NCBI GenBank assembly: GCA_910579735.1
Contig: CAJTUZ010000001.1
Location: 62,001-126,000, forward strand
Direction of reading: 5' to 3'
Source: an uncultured Lachnospiraceae bacterium
GTDB lineage: Bacteria; Bacillota; Clostridia; Lachnospirales; Lachnospiraceae
Length of the DNA stretch: 64,000 nucleotides
Shown: piece after piece, positions 32,397-41,307 of the stretch
How the letters are laid out: each line of letters begins with the position of its first letter
Numbering within the stretch: position 1 is the stretch's first letter
Position numbers and translations under genes: made by a program
Notes under the pieces: model-generated
The model's input: the letters and a program-made list of their open reading frames with translations, nothing else
Database searches by the model: none
Told to the model about the DNA's origin: nothing

Positions 32397-33131
32397 ATGG
32401 ATATTCGGAAAAAACGACTCTTTTTCTTCGGCGTGGTTTTGACAGTGAGTCTGCTTTTCTATTTTCTGGGAAGAAAACAGGCTGATGGTTCACAGGTCAG
32501 AATAGAGGCGCGAACGAGCAGCACGCAGAAAGACATTACGGTGGAAAAAGTCATGACGGAGTGTGATGAGCAGGAAGCGATGAAGGTTGCGCTCACGTTC
32601 GACGATGGCCCGCATCCGTATTACACCGAACAGCTTTTGGACGGTTTAAAGGAACGGCATGTCTGCGCCAGTTTCTTTGTGACGGGGGAACATGCACAGC
32701 TGCATCCGGATATTATTAAAAGAATGCAGGACGAAGGGCATCTGATCGGCAATCACACCTACAGCCATATACAGCTTAGTCAGGGAAACAGAGATACGTT
32801 TAAAAATGAACTTGTAAAAACCAATGATATCATCAGCGGGATCACGGGAGAAGAAGTAAATTTCGTGCGTCCGCCTTACGGCTCGTGGGAAAAATCGCTT
32901 GAATCGGAACTGAATATGTTTCCTGTGCTCTGGACGGTCGATCCGCTTGACTGGTGTTCAAGCGATGCCGATGGTATTGCCAGAAAGGTGCTTTCAAAAG
33001 TCAAAGAAAACAGCATCATTCTTATGCACGACAGTTATGCTTCGACCGTAACAGCGACATTCCGCGTGATCGACGAACTGCAAAAGCAGGGATATGAATT
33101 TGTGACGGTGGATGAGATATTGTTTGACTGA
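32397..33131 (+). CDS. Polysaccharide deacetylase (NodB domain, PdaA/PgdA type)
   Basis: A 244-residue extracytoplasmic enzyme with an N-terminal anchor (about residues 8-24). The NodB domain shows motif 1 LTFDDGPHP (catalytic base and metal Asp), motif 2 GNHTYSHIQL (metal His pair), motif 3 RPPYGS, motif 4 DPLDW and motif 5 ILMHD. Family members remove N-acetyl groups from peptidoglycan GlcNAc or MurNAc, giving lysozyme resistance or, in sporulation, cortex maturation. It sits 52 bases after the VanS-like kinase and is probably the output gene of that system. It is convergent with the AraC gene that follows. Confidence 0.9.
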   Translation: MDIRKKRLFFFGVVLTVSLLFYFLGRKQADGSQVRIEARTSSTQKDITVEKVMTECDEQEAMKVALTFDDGPHPYYTEQLLDGLKERHVCASFFVTGEHAQLHPDIIKRMQDEGHLIGNHTYSHIQLSQGNRDTFKNELVKTNDIISGITGEEVNFVRPPYGSWEKSLESELNMFPVLWTVDPLDWCSSDADGIARKVLSKVKENSIILMHDSYASTVTATFRVIDELQKQGYEFVTVDEILFD

Positions 33132-33152
33132 TGTAGTCAAAATGTCCGAAGC

Positions 33153-34088
33153 TTACCCGTCTGTTTCCTCATGCCCATGCTGTTTCCGGTACTGCAGCGG
33201 CGACATTCCATAATATTTTACAAAAGTCTCACAGTAATAACTTGCCCCGCAGAATCCGTGTTCCAAAGCGATAGCGGTAATGTGCTCGTCGGATGACAGG
33301 AGGGAAACGAGGCTTTTTTGCAGGCGCAGTTTCATGGTGTATGTCATGGGCGTATCCCGCAGGTATTTTTTGAAAAGCAGGGAACATCTGCTTTTGCAGC
33401 ATGCTCCGGCAGAGGCGATGTCTTCTAAAGTGATCCGCGCCGCAAAATGTTCTTCGATATAAGAGATCATATTCTTTACGGCAGTAAGCTCCGATGCTTC
33501 TTTTTGACCGATTTGGTTCCTGACTGGCAGGTTTTCATACAGCTGCTTCATAATAGATGCAAACGTTGTGATCACTTCAAAATAAGGAGCGGCTTCTTTA
33601 TCCGTGCAAGCGACAAAGATCTGATACAGTTTCTCAATCTGTGCCAGAATGGCGCCCTGCCAGCCTTCCCGTTCCAGAAAAAGATATGGACAGGCCGGAT
33701 TCTCCGCGATGCATTTGATGTAGTTATGATAAAACCATTCATTGCTCCGCAGAAGTTCCGGGGAAAGCACGACACAGATAAATTCGCACTCATGACGTTT
33801 CGGTGAAAAGCCATAGTGCAATTGCCTGCTGTTGACCATGATTCCGTTGTTTTCTGATAGAACGATCAGCTCTCCGTTCACGTTATAGGTCATTTCTCCG
33901 CTTTTGATCAAAATGAATTCCAGGTCATTGTGCCAGTGGCTGACCGCGGAATAATCCGGGTAGGCTGAAAGAATACCGTAGCGGATGTATGCAGGAAACA
34001 ATGGATTGTTATAGGCAATTGTCTCTGAAAAGTCCGTGTTGAAAGTGGAACAGTATTCGATTGTTCTGTTTTGTTTTCGCTTATTCAT
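33153..34088 (-). CDS. AraC-family transcriptional regulator 2
   Basis: About 311 residues. The N-terminal half is a cupin sensor domain (SHWHNDLEFILIKSGEMTYNV), and the C-terminal 100 residues have two HTH motifs (ITLEDIASAGACCKSRCSLLF and ITAIALEHGFCGASYYCETF). Proteins of this shape in gut Firmicutes usually respond to sugars. The frame opens at 34112 with no good ribosome binding site; GGAGGTG at 34101-34107 suits the ATG at 34086-34088, 12 nt away, so the start is uncertain by eight residues. It is divergent from the acetyltransferase/phosphatase pair, which may be its target. Confidence 0.88.
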   Translation of the reverse strand: MNKRKQNRTIEYCSTFNTDFSETIAYNNPLFPAYIRYGILSAYPDYSAVSHWHNDLEFILIKSGEMTYNVNGELIVLSENNGIMVNSRQLHYGFSPKRHECEFICVVLSPELLRSNEWFYHNYIKCIAENPACPYLFLEREGWQGAILAQIEKLYQIFVACTDKEAAPYFEVITTFASIMKQLYENLPVRNQIGQKEASELTAVKNMISYIEEHFAARITLEDIASAGACCKSRCSLLFKKYLRDTPMTYTMKLRLQKSLVSLLSSDEHITAIALEHGFCGASYYCETFVKYYGMSPLQYRKQHGHEETDG

Positions 34089-34192
34089 AGCTTTGAAGCT
34101 CACCTCCGGCATTTCACAGATGTTTCGCTGCGCATATTATATTTTCATTGATATTTTCCAAAAAGAATATTGTTATAAAATTATAGACTATC

Positions 34193-34221
34193 TTGAAAGA
34201 TTTTGAAAGCATAAATATAGT
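34193..34221 (+). promoter_or_regulatory. Promoter of the acetyltransferase gene
   Basis: TTGAAA at 34193-34198, a 17-bp spacer and TATAGT at 34216-34221, with AGGAGG following at 34231-34236 before the ATG at 34247. Confidence 0.75.
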
Positions 34222-34246
34222 ATCATCATAACAGGAGGATAAAACA

Positions 34247-34906
34247 ATGGCAGAAAAAACAGTGACAAAGAAAACAATGTCGAACAGGCAGCGGAGAGAT
34301 GCCGGATTGGCGTATATTTCGGACGACAGTATTCTTGAGGAACAGCTTGTGTGCAGAAAGATCCTGCAGAAGCTGAATTTTATGGACCGCTCCGATTTTG
34401 ACGGGATCAGCGAGACCGTGAAGGAGCTTTTCGGAAAGTCGGAAAATGCTTTCGTGAATCCCCCGTTTTACTGTGATTACGGCAAACATATCGAGGTGGG
34501 GAAAAATTTTTTCGCCAATTATAACTGTACGCTTCTTGACGTGGCAAAGATCAGGATCGGAGATAATTGCCAGATGGCGCCCAATGTAGCGATCTACACT
34601 GCAGGACATCCGGTGCATCCTGTCAGCCGCAATTCCGCTTATGAGTACGGCAAAGAAGTGACGGTCGGAGACAACGTCTGGTTTGGCGGCAGCACGGTAG
34701 TCTGCCCCGGCGTGCATATCGGCAGTCATGTTGTGATCGGCGCAGGCAGCGTAGTAACGAAGGATATCCCCGACTGGTGTATTGCGGCAGGCAATCCCTG
34801 CAAAGTGATCCGCAGGATTACGGACGAGGATAAGAAGAAGCTGTTTCGTAATGAAGAGATAGATGATGAGGCCTGGGCGGATATTGCAGAGCGGATGACG
34901 TTCTAG
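34247..34906 (+). CDS. Sugar O-acetyltransferase (maltose/galactoside acetyltransferase family)
   Basis: A 219-residue left-handed beta-helix acetyltransferase. The N-terminal helical MAT domain (about residues 18-75) is followed by hexapeptide-repeat coils (FFANYNCTLLDVAKIRIGDN, VTVGDNVWFGGSTVV, HIGSHVVIGAGSVVTKDIP). The catalytic His of the family is in YTAGHPVHP (near residue 125). The enzyme moves an acetyl group from acetyl-CoA to a sugar hydroxyl. Its N-terminus is longer than usual and Lys-rich. It forms a likely two-gene operon with the PHP phosphatase 13 bases later. A paralogue lies at 50069. Confidence 0.9.
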   Translation: MAEKTVTKKTMSNRQRRDAGLAYISDDSILEEQLVCRKILQKLNFMDRSDFDGISETVKELFGKSENAFVNPPFYCDYGKHIEVGKNFFANYNCTLLDVAKIRIGDNCQMAPNVAIYTAGHPVHPVSRNSAYEYGKEVTVGDNVWFGGSTVVCPGVHIGSHVVIGAGSVVTKDIPDWCIAAGNPCKVIRRITDEDKKKLFRNEEIDDEAWADIAERMTF

Positions 34907-34919
34907 ACAGGAGGGGCTT

Positions 34920-35750
34920 ATGTTTGCGGATTATCATGTGCATACGCAGTTTAGCGACGATTCGCTTTATCCAATGGAACAGGTGGTACAAGATGCCATA
35001 GCCATGAAAATGGAGGCGATCTGCTTTACGGATCATGTGGATTATGGCGTAAAGGATGATTGGGACTGCGGCCGCCCGATCATCTGGTGTGGCGGTGAAC
35101 CTGCCGCCAATGTGGATTATCCGGCATATGCTGCGAAAATAAAAGAACTGCAGGCTGTATATGGTGCTGAGATTGAGATCAAAATGGGATTGGAATTCGG
35201 CATGCAAAGGCACACGATCCCACAGTATGAAAAACTTTTTCAAAGATATCCGTTTGATTTTATCATTCTGTCGGTACATCAGATAGAAGATAAAGAATTC
35301 TGGACGCAGGACTTCCAACAGGGAAAGAGCCAGAAAGAATATAACGAACGGTATTACGAAGAACTGCTCTGTCTTGTAAAATCATATCAAAATTACAGCG
35401 TTCTCGGTCATATGGATCTGATTGCCAGATATGACGAAAACGGCATCTATCCGTTTGAAAAAACGGAGCCGGTCATTTCGGAAATATTGAAAACGGTGAT
35501 AGAGACCGGCAAAGGGATCGAATTGAATACATCGTATCACCGATATGGATTAAAGGATACCACACCCGCACGCGATATCCTGAAACGCTACCGCGCTATG
35601 GGGGGAGAGATCATCACGATCGGCAGCGACTCCCATAAGCCGGAGCATCTGGGCGCTTATATCAAAGAAGCAGGAGAATTGCTGAAGAGTCTGGGATTTC
35701 GCTATATTTGTACATATGACAAAATGCGGCCGGTATATCATGCACTGTAA
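34920..35750 (+). CDS. PHP-domain histidinol-phosphatase (HisJ/HisK type)
   Basis: A 276-residue PHP-family metal-dependent phosphatase. The four motifs are present: DYHVHTQFSDDS at the N-terminus, FTDHVDYG (about residues 38-45), a central LSVHQIEDK/LGHMDLIARY region with metal-binding His, and GSDSHKPEHLG (about residues 236-246). Relatives dephosphorylate L-histidinol phosphate in histidine synthesis; no other his gene is nearby, so another phosphate ester is possible. AGGAGGGG precedes the ATG. A terminator follows at 35825-35858. Confidence 0.85.
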   Translation: MFADYHVHTQFSDDSLYPMEQVVQDAIAMKMEAICFTDHVDYGVKDDWDCGRPIIWCGGEPAANVDYPAYAAKIKELQAVYGAEIEIKMGLEFGMQRHTIPQYEKLFQRYPFDFIILSVHQIEDKEFWTQDFQQGKSQKEYNERYYEELLCLVKSYQNYSVLGHMDLIARYDENGIYPFEKTEPVISEILKTVIETGKGIELNTSYHRYGLKDTTPARDILKRYRAMGGEIITIGSDSHKPEHLGAYIKEAGELLKSLGFRYICTYDKMRPVYHAL

Positions 35751-35766
35751 GAAGGGAAAAAGAAAA

Positions 35767-35790
35767 AGTTATCATAATACGATATTATGC
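35767..35790 (+). repeat. AT-rich dyad, copy A
   Basis: AGTTATCAT followed by AATACGATATT, then ATGC. The 9-base prefix is repeated exactly at 35918; the following 11 bases appear there as their reverse complement. Confidence 0.5.
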
Positions 35791-35824
35791 GGAAAGAATC
35801 AAATGTTTTTTTATAAATCTGTTC

Positions 35825-35858
35825 AAAAGAGCAGGACGTGAGAGCGTCCTGCTCTTTT
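35825..35858 (+). terminator. Perfect 14-bp terminator
   Basis: AAAAGAGCAGGACG (35825-35838), a 6-nt loop and CGTCCTGCTCTTTT (35845-35858). The A/T ends make it bidirectional. It terminates the acetyltransferase/phosphatase unit. Confidence 0.9.
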
Positions 35859-35917
35859 CGGCAGAAATATTTGATCATGAAAATATCTGATCAAGCCGCA
35901 GAGAGAGCGGAACGCGT

Positions 35918-35940
35918 AGTTATCATAATATCGTATTATA
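35918..35940 (+). repeat. AT-rich dyad, copy B
   Basis: AGTTATCAT followed by AATATCGTATT, the reverse complement of the central part of copy A (35767-35790). It lies 77 bases before the unrecognised HExxH gene and could be an operator. Copies A and B bracket the terminator. Confidence 0.45.
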
Positions 35941-36016
35941 AAGACAGGAAAGATATCTTTCCAAACAGGTGATTGTGAAACGGGCAATTGTGAAAAGATG
36001 AAAGGAGACAAAGCAA

Positions 36017-36745
36017 ATGTGTTATCAAAAAGTAATTTACGGCATGCCCTATGAATTTCATGGCTTTGAAGGGGTGGAAGCGTATCTGTTCCGGGGCGGT
36101 ACAGAGATCAAAACATTGGGAAATCCGGCGCTCGATTCGTGGTTCGGGTATTTGCAGGCGGCAGCCGTAAAAAAAGAAGTGCGGACCGTAATCGTGGCAA
36201 ATCCTTATGTAGAAGAGGGCAGGGCGGCAGTGGCTGCACGCAATGATTCGAATGAAACGGCGATGCTTTATGCAATGACGGCCAAAAGAGACCGCAGTCC
36301 GATTCTGGGGCAGCAGGCGAATCAGCTTATACTGCTTGATTATGATTTGATCAAAGAAAAGACGGCAGCGCAGGGCAGCGAAGTTTTTATGGCAGTTTTA
36401 TTACATGAATCCACGCATCTTCTGGAGCAGTACCTGACAAATGATCTGGGGATCTATAACGGACTGTCGCCGGAGAACAGAGCAGGTTATCATGAGAACG
36501 TATTGCTTCCGATGTTGGAAGATCCGGCATTTATGTATTTGCGGGAAAGTGCAGAATATCAGAAGAATTATATGGGCGAAGAAGCATTGACCTGTCTGGT
36601 CGAAGTGCTGACATTTCTGCATCTTAAAGCGCTGGCGGATCAGAGCTGTGCAGCATGTTTTCAAAATGTTATTGCGTCGCTCGGGAACAAACTGTCTGCG
36701 GCAGTCGAAATTGCACATCGGGACAGATATTTAACCAACATATAA
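36017..36745 (+). CDS. Unrecognised protein with HExxH motif (putative zincin)
   Basis: A 242-residue protein I cannot assign to a family. Residues 130-134 are HESTH in the hydrophobic context AVLLHESTHLLEQYL, the pattern of a zinc metallopeptidase active-site helix. About 54 residues later, MGEEALTCLVEVLTFLH (Glu188, Glu189, Glu196) could provide a third zinc ligand, as in gluzincins. No signal peptide or membrane helix, so probably cytoplasmic. It is a single-gene unit between two terminators, preceded by AAAGGAG. A catalytic role is inferred from one motif only. Confidence 0.6.
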   Translation: MCYQKVIYGMPYEFHGFEGVEAYLFRGGTEIKTLGNPALDSWFGYLQAAAVKKEVRTVIVANPYVEEGRAAVAARNDSNETAMLYAMTAKRDRSPILGQQANQLILLDYDLIKEKTAAQGSEVFMAVLLHESTHLLEQYLTNDLGIYNGLSPENRAGYHENVLLPMLEDPAFMYLRESAEYQKNYMGEEALTCLVEVLTFLHLKALADQSCAACFQNVIASLGNKLSAAVEIAHRDRYLTNI

Positions 36746-36794
36746 GCAGGAACATGAAAGTAAGTAAAGCGGAAGCGTGCGGCATTGCTACACT

Positions 36795-36830
36795 AAGAAA
36801 GCACAGGTACAACAACCTGCGCTTTCTTTT
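36795..36830 (+). terminator. Terminator after the HExxH gene
   Basis: AAGAAAGC-x-CAGGT (36795-36808) pairs with ACCTG-x-GCTTTCTT (36815-36828), 13 bp with one mismatch, followed by T-rich sequence. A TAAAAT at 36898-36903 with a preceding TG (extended -10) further on may start helD. Confidence 0.8.
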
Positions 36831-36981
36831 CTCTCTATGGTTATCATATCATAAAAGGCACAAATTGGGAAGACTGTTTCTATGATATGGAGTGTGATAA
36901 AATAGACGCATATGCAGCAGCCATCTGTTCGGGTCTTACTGTGTCAAACCGGAACAGATGACGGAAACGAGGAGATTTCAT

Positions 36982-39165
36982 ATGACAGAAAATAAGCAGG
37001 AACAGACCGCATATGAGGAAGCGCGGTTACAACAGACGATCGCGATAGCCAAAGAACAATTGGATAAAGCCAGAAAATCTGCGCAGGAGAAGAAAGAACA
37101 GATCATAGAAGCCAAAAAAGAAGTACGTGAAAATACGGTACATGGCATAATGAACCTATGGTCGTCAGAGGATTTTGAGGCGCTTGCGGAGTTAAACCAG
37201 TATGTGAATCCCGTTGTGGACAAAATTGCAGATTATGAACAGGAAGAAAATAAAATATTCCTGTTGGAAAATATGGTGCGCTCTCCTTATTTTGCCCGTA
37301 TTGACTTCTGTTTTGAAGGGGAAGAAGATTATGAACAGATTTATATTGGACATTCCTCTCTGAAAAAAGACGCTTACCAGGAAATGTACGTGTATGACTG
37401 GCGCTCTCCGATTGCGAGCGTTTTTTATCGTTTTATGACAGGAGACGCTTTTTATGACGCACCGGGAGGAAGGATACAGGGGAAGCTGGGACTGAAACGT
37501 CAGTATGAGATCAAAAACGGCGTACTGGAATACTTTTTTGATGCGGATGTACAGGTCATCGATGAATTTTTAAGACAGCTTTTGTCGCAGAACACGTCCG
37601 CAAAGATGAAATCTATCGTAGAGACGATACAGAAAGAACAGGATATTGTAATCCGGGATATGGAAAATGATCTTTTGATGGTACAGGGCGTTGCAGGCAG
37701 CGGCAAAACGTCCATCGCCCTTCACAGGGCGGCCTATCTGATGTATCAGGGACTGCAGGCGCGCCTTGCGGCAAACAATATCATGATCCTGTCGCCCAAT
37801 ACGATCTTTGAGCAGTATATTTCCAATGTTTTGCCGGAACTTGGAGAAAGCAATGTCGTTTCCGCCGTATTTGAAGATCTTCTAAGCAAGGTGCTGCGAA
37901 ACCGGAAAATACAGACAAAAAACGAATTCCTGGAGAAACTGCTGACCGACTCCCGCCGCCGGAAAATCATGAAAAGCAGTATGGAATGGAAGACTTCGCC
38001 GCAATTTAAAGCGGTATTGGAACGTTTTCTGTATGACATACCGCGCCGGTGGATCCCGTTTGAAGATATCTATTACGATGGGAAGCTGATTATCACAAGT
38101 GAAAAGTTACGGGAAAAAATAGCGGGCAGAATGGAAACTCCACTGGCCATGAAACTGCGTCAGTTAGAGGACTATGTGATAGAACTGATCTTCGGCACAG
38201 GGAAAAAGCAAAAAAACGGCGAAGAAAAAAACGCCGTCAGACAGGAACTGCAAAAATACACCAAACTGGACGTTATATCGTTATATAGGTGTCTGTTTGA
38301 TGATAAAAAGTATTTGCATGATCTGCTGCAGGAAGAAATGTTCTTGGAAAACAATCCTATGGAGAATATTTCTATAGAGGATATCGGAGAAATCCGAAGC
38401 TTTACAAGGAAAAATCTGGAGCAGTCCTGTCTTTTTTATGATGATGCGGCGGCAGTCGCGTATTTGTGCCTGAGAATATATGGCGTAAAGGATTACAAAG
38501 ATATCAAACAGGTCGTGATCGACGAAGCACAGGATTACTATCCGCTTCAGTATGAAATACTTGCGCTGTTATTTTCCGGCGCTAAATTTACTGTGCTCGG
38601 CGATATGCACCAGACGCTTGCCAAACAGGAAGATCTGTCTTTGTATGAACAGATACAAAGCATTCTGCGTAAAAAAAGAGCTTCCCTGATCACGTTGGAT
38701 AAAAGTTTCCGCTGTACAAATGAAATATTACGCTTTAGTCTGCAGTTTATTAAGCACAGTCCTGCGATCAGGAGCTTTAACCGCAACGGCGAGGAACCGG
38801 CAGTGATTGCGGTAAAGAGCATGGATGCGCGCATCAGCCATATCGTCGAAGAGGTAAACGTATGCCGGGAAAAAGGATTTCGTTCGATCGGACTGCTTTG
38901 TAAGACCGAAAAAAGCGCAGCGTTTCTGTTCGGGAAACTGAAAACGGCAATCGATTTGCAATTCATAAAAAGCGAGAGTGTAACGGATCTGCAGGGAACA
39001 TTTATCATACCCCTTTATATGGCCAAAGGACTGGAATTCGATGCGGTTATTATTTGCGATGCAGACAGGGAGAACTATGCGGATGAAGACGACAGGAATC
39101 TTTTGTATATCGCCTGTACCAGAGCGCTGCACAGGCTTACCCTTATACGCGGGGAAGAGATGTGA
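36982..39165 (+). CDS. helD: RNA polymerase recycling motor HelD (UvrD-like superfamily 1 ATPase)
   Basis: A 727-residue UvrD/Rep-like protein of the HelD family. The N-terminal antiparallel coiled coil (about residues 1-75, rich in Gln/Glu/Lys) is the arm that enters the RNA polymerase secondary channel. Walker A reads VQGVAGSGKTSIALHRA (about residue 238), motif II VVIDEAQDYYPLQ, motif III LGDMHQTL, and motif VI LLYIACTRALHRL. HelD uses ATP to free stalled RNA polymerase from DNA. The frame opens at 36958; GGAG at 36970-36973 favours 36982. Length is in the normal range for Firmicute HelD. Confidence 0.9.
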   Translation: MTENKQEQTAYEEARLQQTIAIAKEQLDKARKSAQEKKEQIIEAKKEVRENTVHGIMNLWSSEDFEALAELNQYVNPVVDKIADYEQEENKIFLLENMVRSPYFARIDFCFEGEEDYEQIYIGHSSLKKDAYQEMYVYDWRSPIASVFYRFMTGDAFYDAPGGRIQGKLGLKRQYEIKNGVLEYFFDADVQVIDEFLRQLLSQNTSAKMKSIVETIQKEQDIVIRDMENDLLMVQGVAGSGKTSIALHRAAYLMYQGLQARLAANNIMILSPNTIFEQYISNVLPELGESNVVSAVFEDLLSKVLRNRKIQTKNEFLEKLLTDSRRRKIMKSSMEWKTSPQFKAVLERFLYDIPRRWIPFEDIYYDGKLIITSEKLREKIAGRMETPLAMKLRQLEDYVIELIFGTGKKQKNGEEKNAVRQELQKYTKLDVISLYRCLFDDKKYLHDLLQEEMFLENNPMENISIEDIGEIRSFTRKNLEQSCLFYDDAAAVAYLCLRIYGVKDYKDIKQVVIDEAQDYYPLQYEILALLFSGAKFTVLGDMHQTLAKQEDLSLYEQIQSILRKKRASLITLDKSFRCTNEILRFSLQFIKHSPAIRSFNRNGEEPAVIAVKSMDARISHIVEEVNVCREKGFRSIGLLCKTEKSAAFLFGKLKTAIDLQFIKSESVTDLQGTFIIPLYMAKGLEFDAVIICDADRENYADEDDRNLLYIACTRALHRLTLIRGEEM

Positions 39166-39234
39166 AAAGTATGAAAACGGTGAAGAAGCGAAGCATTTTC
39201 TGCTATAGTGCAGGATAAAAGAAGGAGAGAAGCC

Positions 39235-40524
39235 ATGATGAAGAGAATGCGGTTACTTTTGGGAAGTATATGCCTGCTTCCGTGTCTGCTGCTGGCAGGA
39301 TGCGGGGAGGCCGGTGACGGTGCGGTATCGAATGCGGATGAAAAGGAAACGGTAATTCCCCAATATTCTGCGCAGGATGATAAAGCGGCAGCCGATTATT
39401 TGCGGAAGCAGTATGGGATTTTAGCCGATGGGAATGTGCCCAAAGTGATTCTGGACTGTGATATGACCTATTTTGGCGACGACGCGATGTGCATGAGCAT
39501 TTTGATACAGGCGGATGAGATCGGATTGATCGATCTGCTCGGCGTGACGATCACGGGAGGAAATTCCTTCGTGGCATCCGGCACAAATTCAGCGCTTACA
39601 CAGTTGGAGCGGATAGGAAGAGAAGACATTCCGGTGTATATGGGAACGGATGAGCCGATCGGCGGATTCCGGGATCTGACGGAGCAGGAGAAGATCGTAG
39701 GCCGTATTGACCACTGGGGAGCGATGTATCATATGGACAACTATATAGAACCGGAGAAATATCATGACCTCGGCGCCGATTATGACAGAAAATGGGGATA
39801 TTCACAGACTGAGCCGCAGAAACAAAGCTCCGTGGATTATATGATAGAACAGGCCGCAAAATATCCGGGCGAAGTGACGATCCTCTCAATAGGAGCCGCC
39901 ACCAATATAGCAGCGGCCTGCCAAAAAGACGGAGGTTTTGCAGAAAATACAGCCGGAATCATCTATATGGGAACGATCGTAGACGGAGAGGGAACATACA
40001 CACCCTATGCAGACTTTAATGTTTTCTATGACGCCGAAGCCTTTGCCATCTGCTTAAACAGCGCCTTTCCGGCACAAACGATCGTTCCGCATGACGCCGC
40101 AGAATCGGCAGTACTGAACAAAGCCGTGTTTGATTTAATGGATAACAAGGAAAATACAAGCATATCCAGAATGTGGCTGGATGAGCAATACAGCCAATAC
40201 AGACGGACATCGACCCGCAAAATGAACTGTACCGATGCGGTTGCCGCCGTCATTTTGCTGAACCCTTCCGTGATACAGCACAAAGAAGAATTGTACGTGG
40301 CCGTCAATACCGATGTAACGGCCGCGGAATACGGTCAGACGACGACATGGAAGGATGCCGAAGCAGCCGCCGCCGGCCAGACGGTCCGTGCAACATTTGT
40401 TATGGAAGTGGATACGGGAACGTATTGGGATTTTGTGACCGACCTGCTCTGCCATATGCAGGCGGAATCATCTTATACATATGAAGGTCTTGCAGAAAGC
40501 AATAGAGCGGAGAACGGGCAGTAG
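39235..40524 (+). CDS. Lipoprotein nucleoside hydrolase
   Basis: About 429 residues. A lipoprotein signal (MRLLLGSICLLPCLLLAGC, lipobox LAGC) leads to an extracellular inosine/uridine-preferring nucleoside hydrolase fold. The calcium-binding N-terminal motif is VILDCDMTYFGDDAMC rather than the usual DxDxGxDD, so the third Asp/Gly region is altered. VTITGGNSF and the later YTPYADFNVFYDAEA match family positions. Such enzymes split N-glycosidic bonds of ribonucleosides; surface display suggests scavenging. AAGGAGAG at 39222-39229 supports ATG 39235 or 39238, not the in-frame start at 39208. It is in line with helD, 69 bases apart. Confidence 0.85.
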   Translation: MMKRMRLLLGSICLLPCLLLAGCGEAGDGAVSNADEKETVIPQYSAQDDKAAADYLRKQYGILADGNVPKVILDCDMTYFGDDAMCMSILIQADEIGLIDLLGVTITGGNSFVASGTNSALTQLERIGREDIPVYMGTDEPIGGFRDLTEQEKIVGRIDHWGAMYHMDNYIEPEKYHDLGADYDRKWGYSQTEPQKQSSVDYMIEQAAKYPGEVTILSIGAATNIAAACQKDGGFAENTAGIIYMGTIVDGEGTYTPYADFNVFYDAEAFAICLNSAFPAQTIVPHDAAESAVLNKAVFDLMDNKENTSISRMWLDEQYSQYRRTSTRKMNCTDAVAAVILLNPSVIQHKEELYVAVNTDVTAAEYGQTTTWKDAEAAAAGQTVRATFVMEVDTGTYWDFVTDLLCHMQAESSYTYEGLAESNRAENGQ

Positions 40525-40627
40525 CAGCGAGAAATGGACAGTGATCGCACATAGTGAGGATATCCGGGGAAATGTCTGGAGTGTGTGAGATAGAACCTGG
40601 AAGAAAAAGAAAGCGGGGAAAAATCAA

Positions 40628-41218
40628 ATGTTATCCACTATAGTAGATAGACGAAGCATACGAAAGTACAAAGATATTAGTGTTGATAAAAAAATAATAG
40701 AGGAAATTTTACTGGCCGGAAGTCTTGCGCCATCTTCTAAGAACAGACAGCCGTGGAAGTTTGTAGTAGTGTCAGGAAATGCCAAGACGGATATGATTAA
40801 GACTATGAAAGAAGGTCTGGAGCGGGAAAAGATACAGCCGCTTTTACCGGAAAGCGCGCGTTATCATGGAGGAGCGGCATATACGATACAGATCATGGAA
40901 CAGGCGCCGGTCGTGATCTTGGTAGTTAATCCATTGGGAATAGATATTCACAGGCAGTTAGATGCAGAGGAACGGATTTATGAAATCTGTAATGCGCAGT
41001 CGATCGGCGCGGCAATGGAAAATATGACGCTGACGGCTGCGGAACATGGTTTGGGGAGTCTTTGGATATGCGATACCTATTTTGCCTATGATGAGCTGAA
41101 CCGCTGGCTGAATACCGACGGGGAGCTGATTGCGGCGATGGCAGCAGGCTATGCGGATGAAGCGCCCGCGGCACGGCCGAGAAAGGCTTTGGAAGAGATC
41201 GTGGAGTGGAGAACGTGA
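40628..41218 (+). CDS. Nitroreductase-family FMN oxidoreductase
   Basis: A 196-residue flavoprotein of the nitroreductase family. The FMN phosphate-binding start DRRSIRKYKD is at residues 7-16, LAPSSKNRQPWKFVV at about 33-47, and the central GAAMENMTLTAAEHGLGSLW stretch (about residues 128-147) forms the dimer/FMN face. The C-terminus is short with an Arg/Lys-rich end. It reduces nitro compounds, quinones or enals with NAD(P)H; the in vivo substrate is unknown. I see no clear promoter in the 100 bases upstream. A weak GGGG-type ribosome binding site precedes the ATG. Confidence 0.88.
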   Translation: MLSTIVDRRSIRKYKDISVDKKIIEEILLAGSLAPSSKNRQPWKFVVVSGNAKTDMIKTMKEGLEREKIQPLLPESARYHGGAAYTIQIMEQAPVVILVVNPLGIDIHRQLDAEERIYEICNAQSIGAAMENMTLTAAEHGLGSLWICDTYFAYDELNRWLNTDGELIAAMAAGYADEAPAARPRKALEEIVEWRT

Positions 41219-41307
41219 TTTTTTTGCCCGGTTTTGTGGGAATTCCTCCGGGCGGTTAGCTAATTGGACTGCATGGAGAAGACCAGGCAGAGGGAGGAAG
41301 AAATTGT

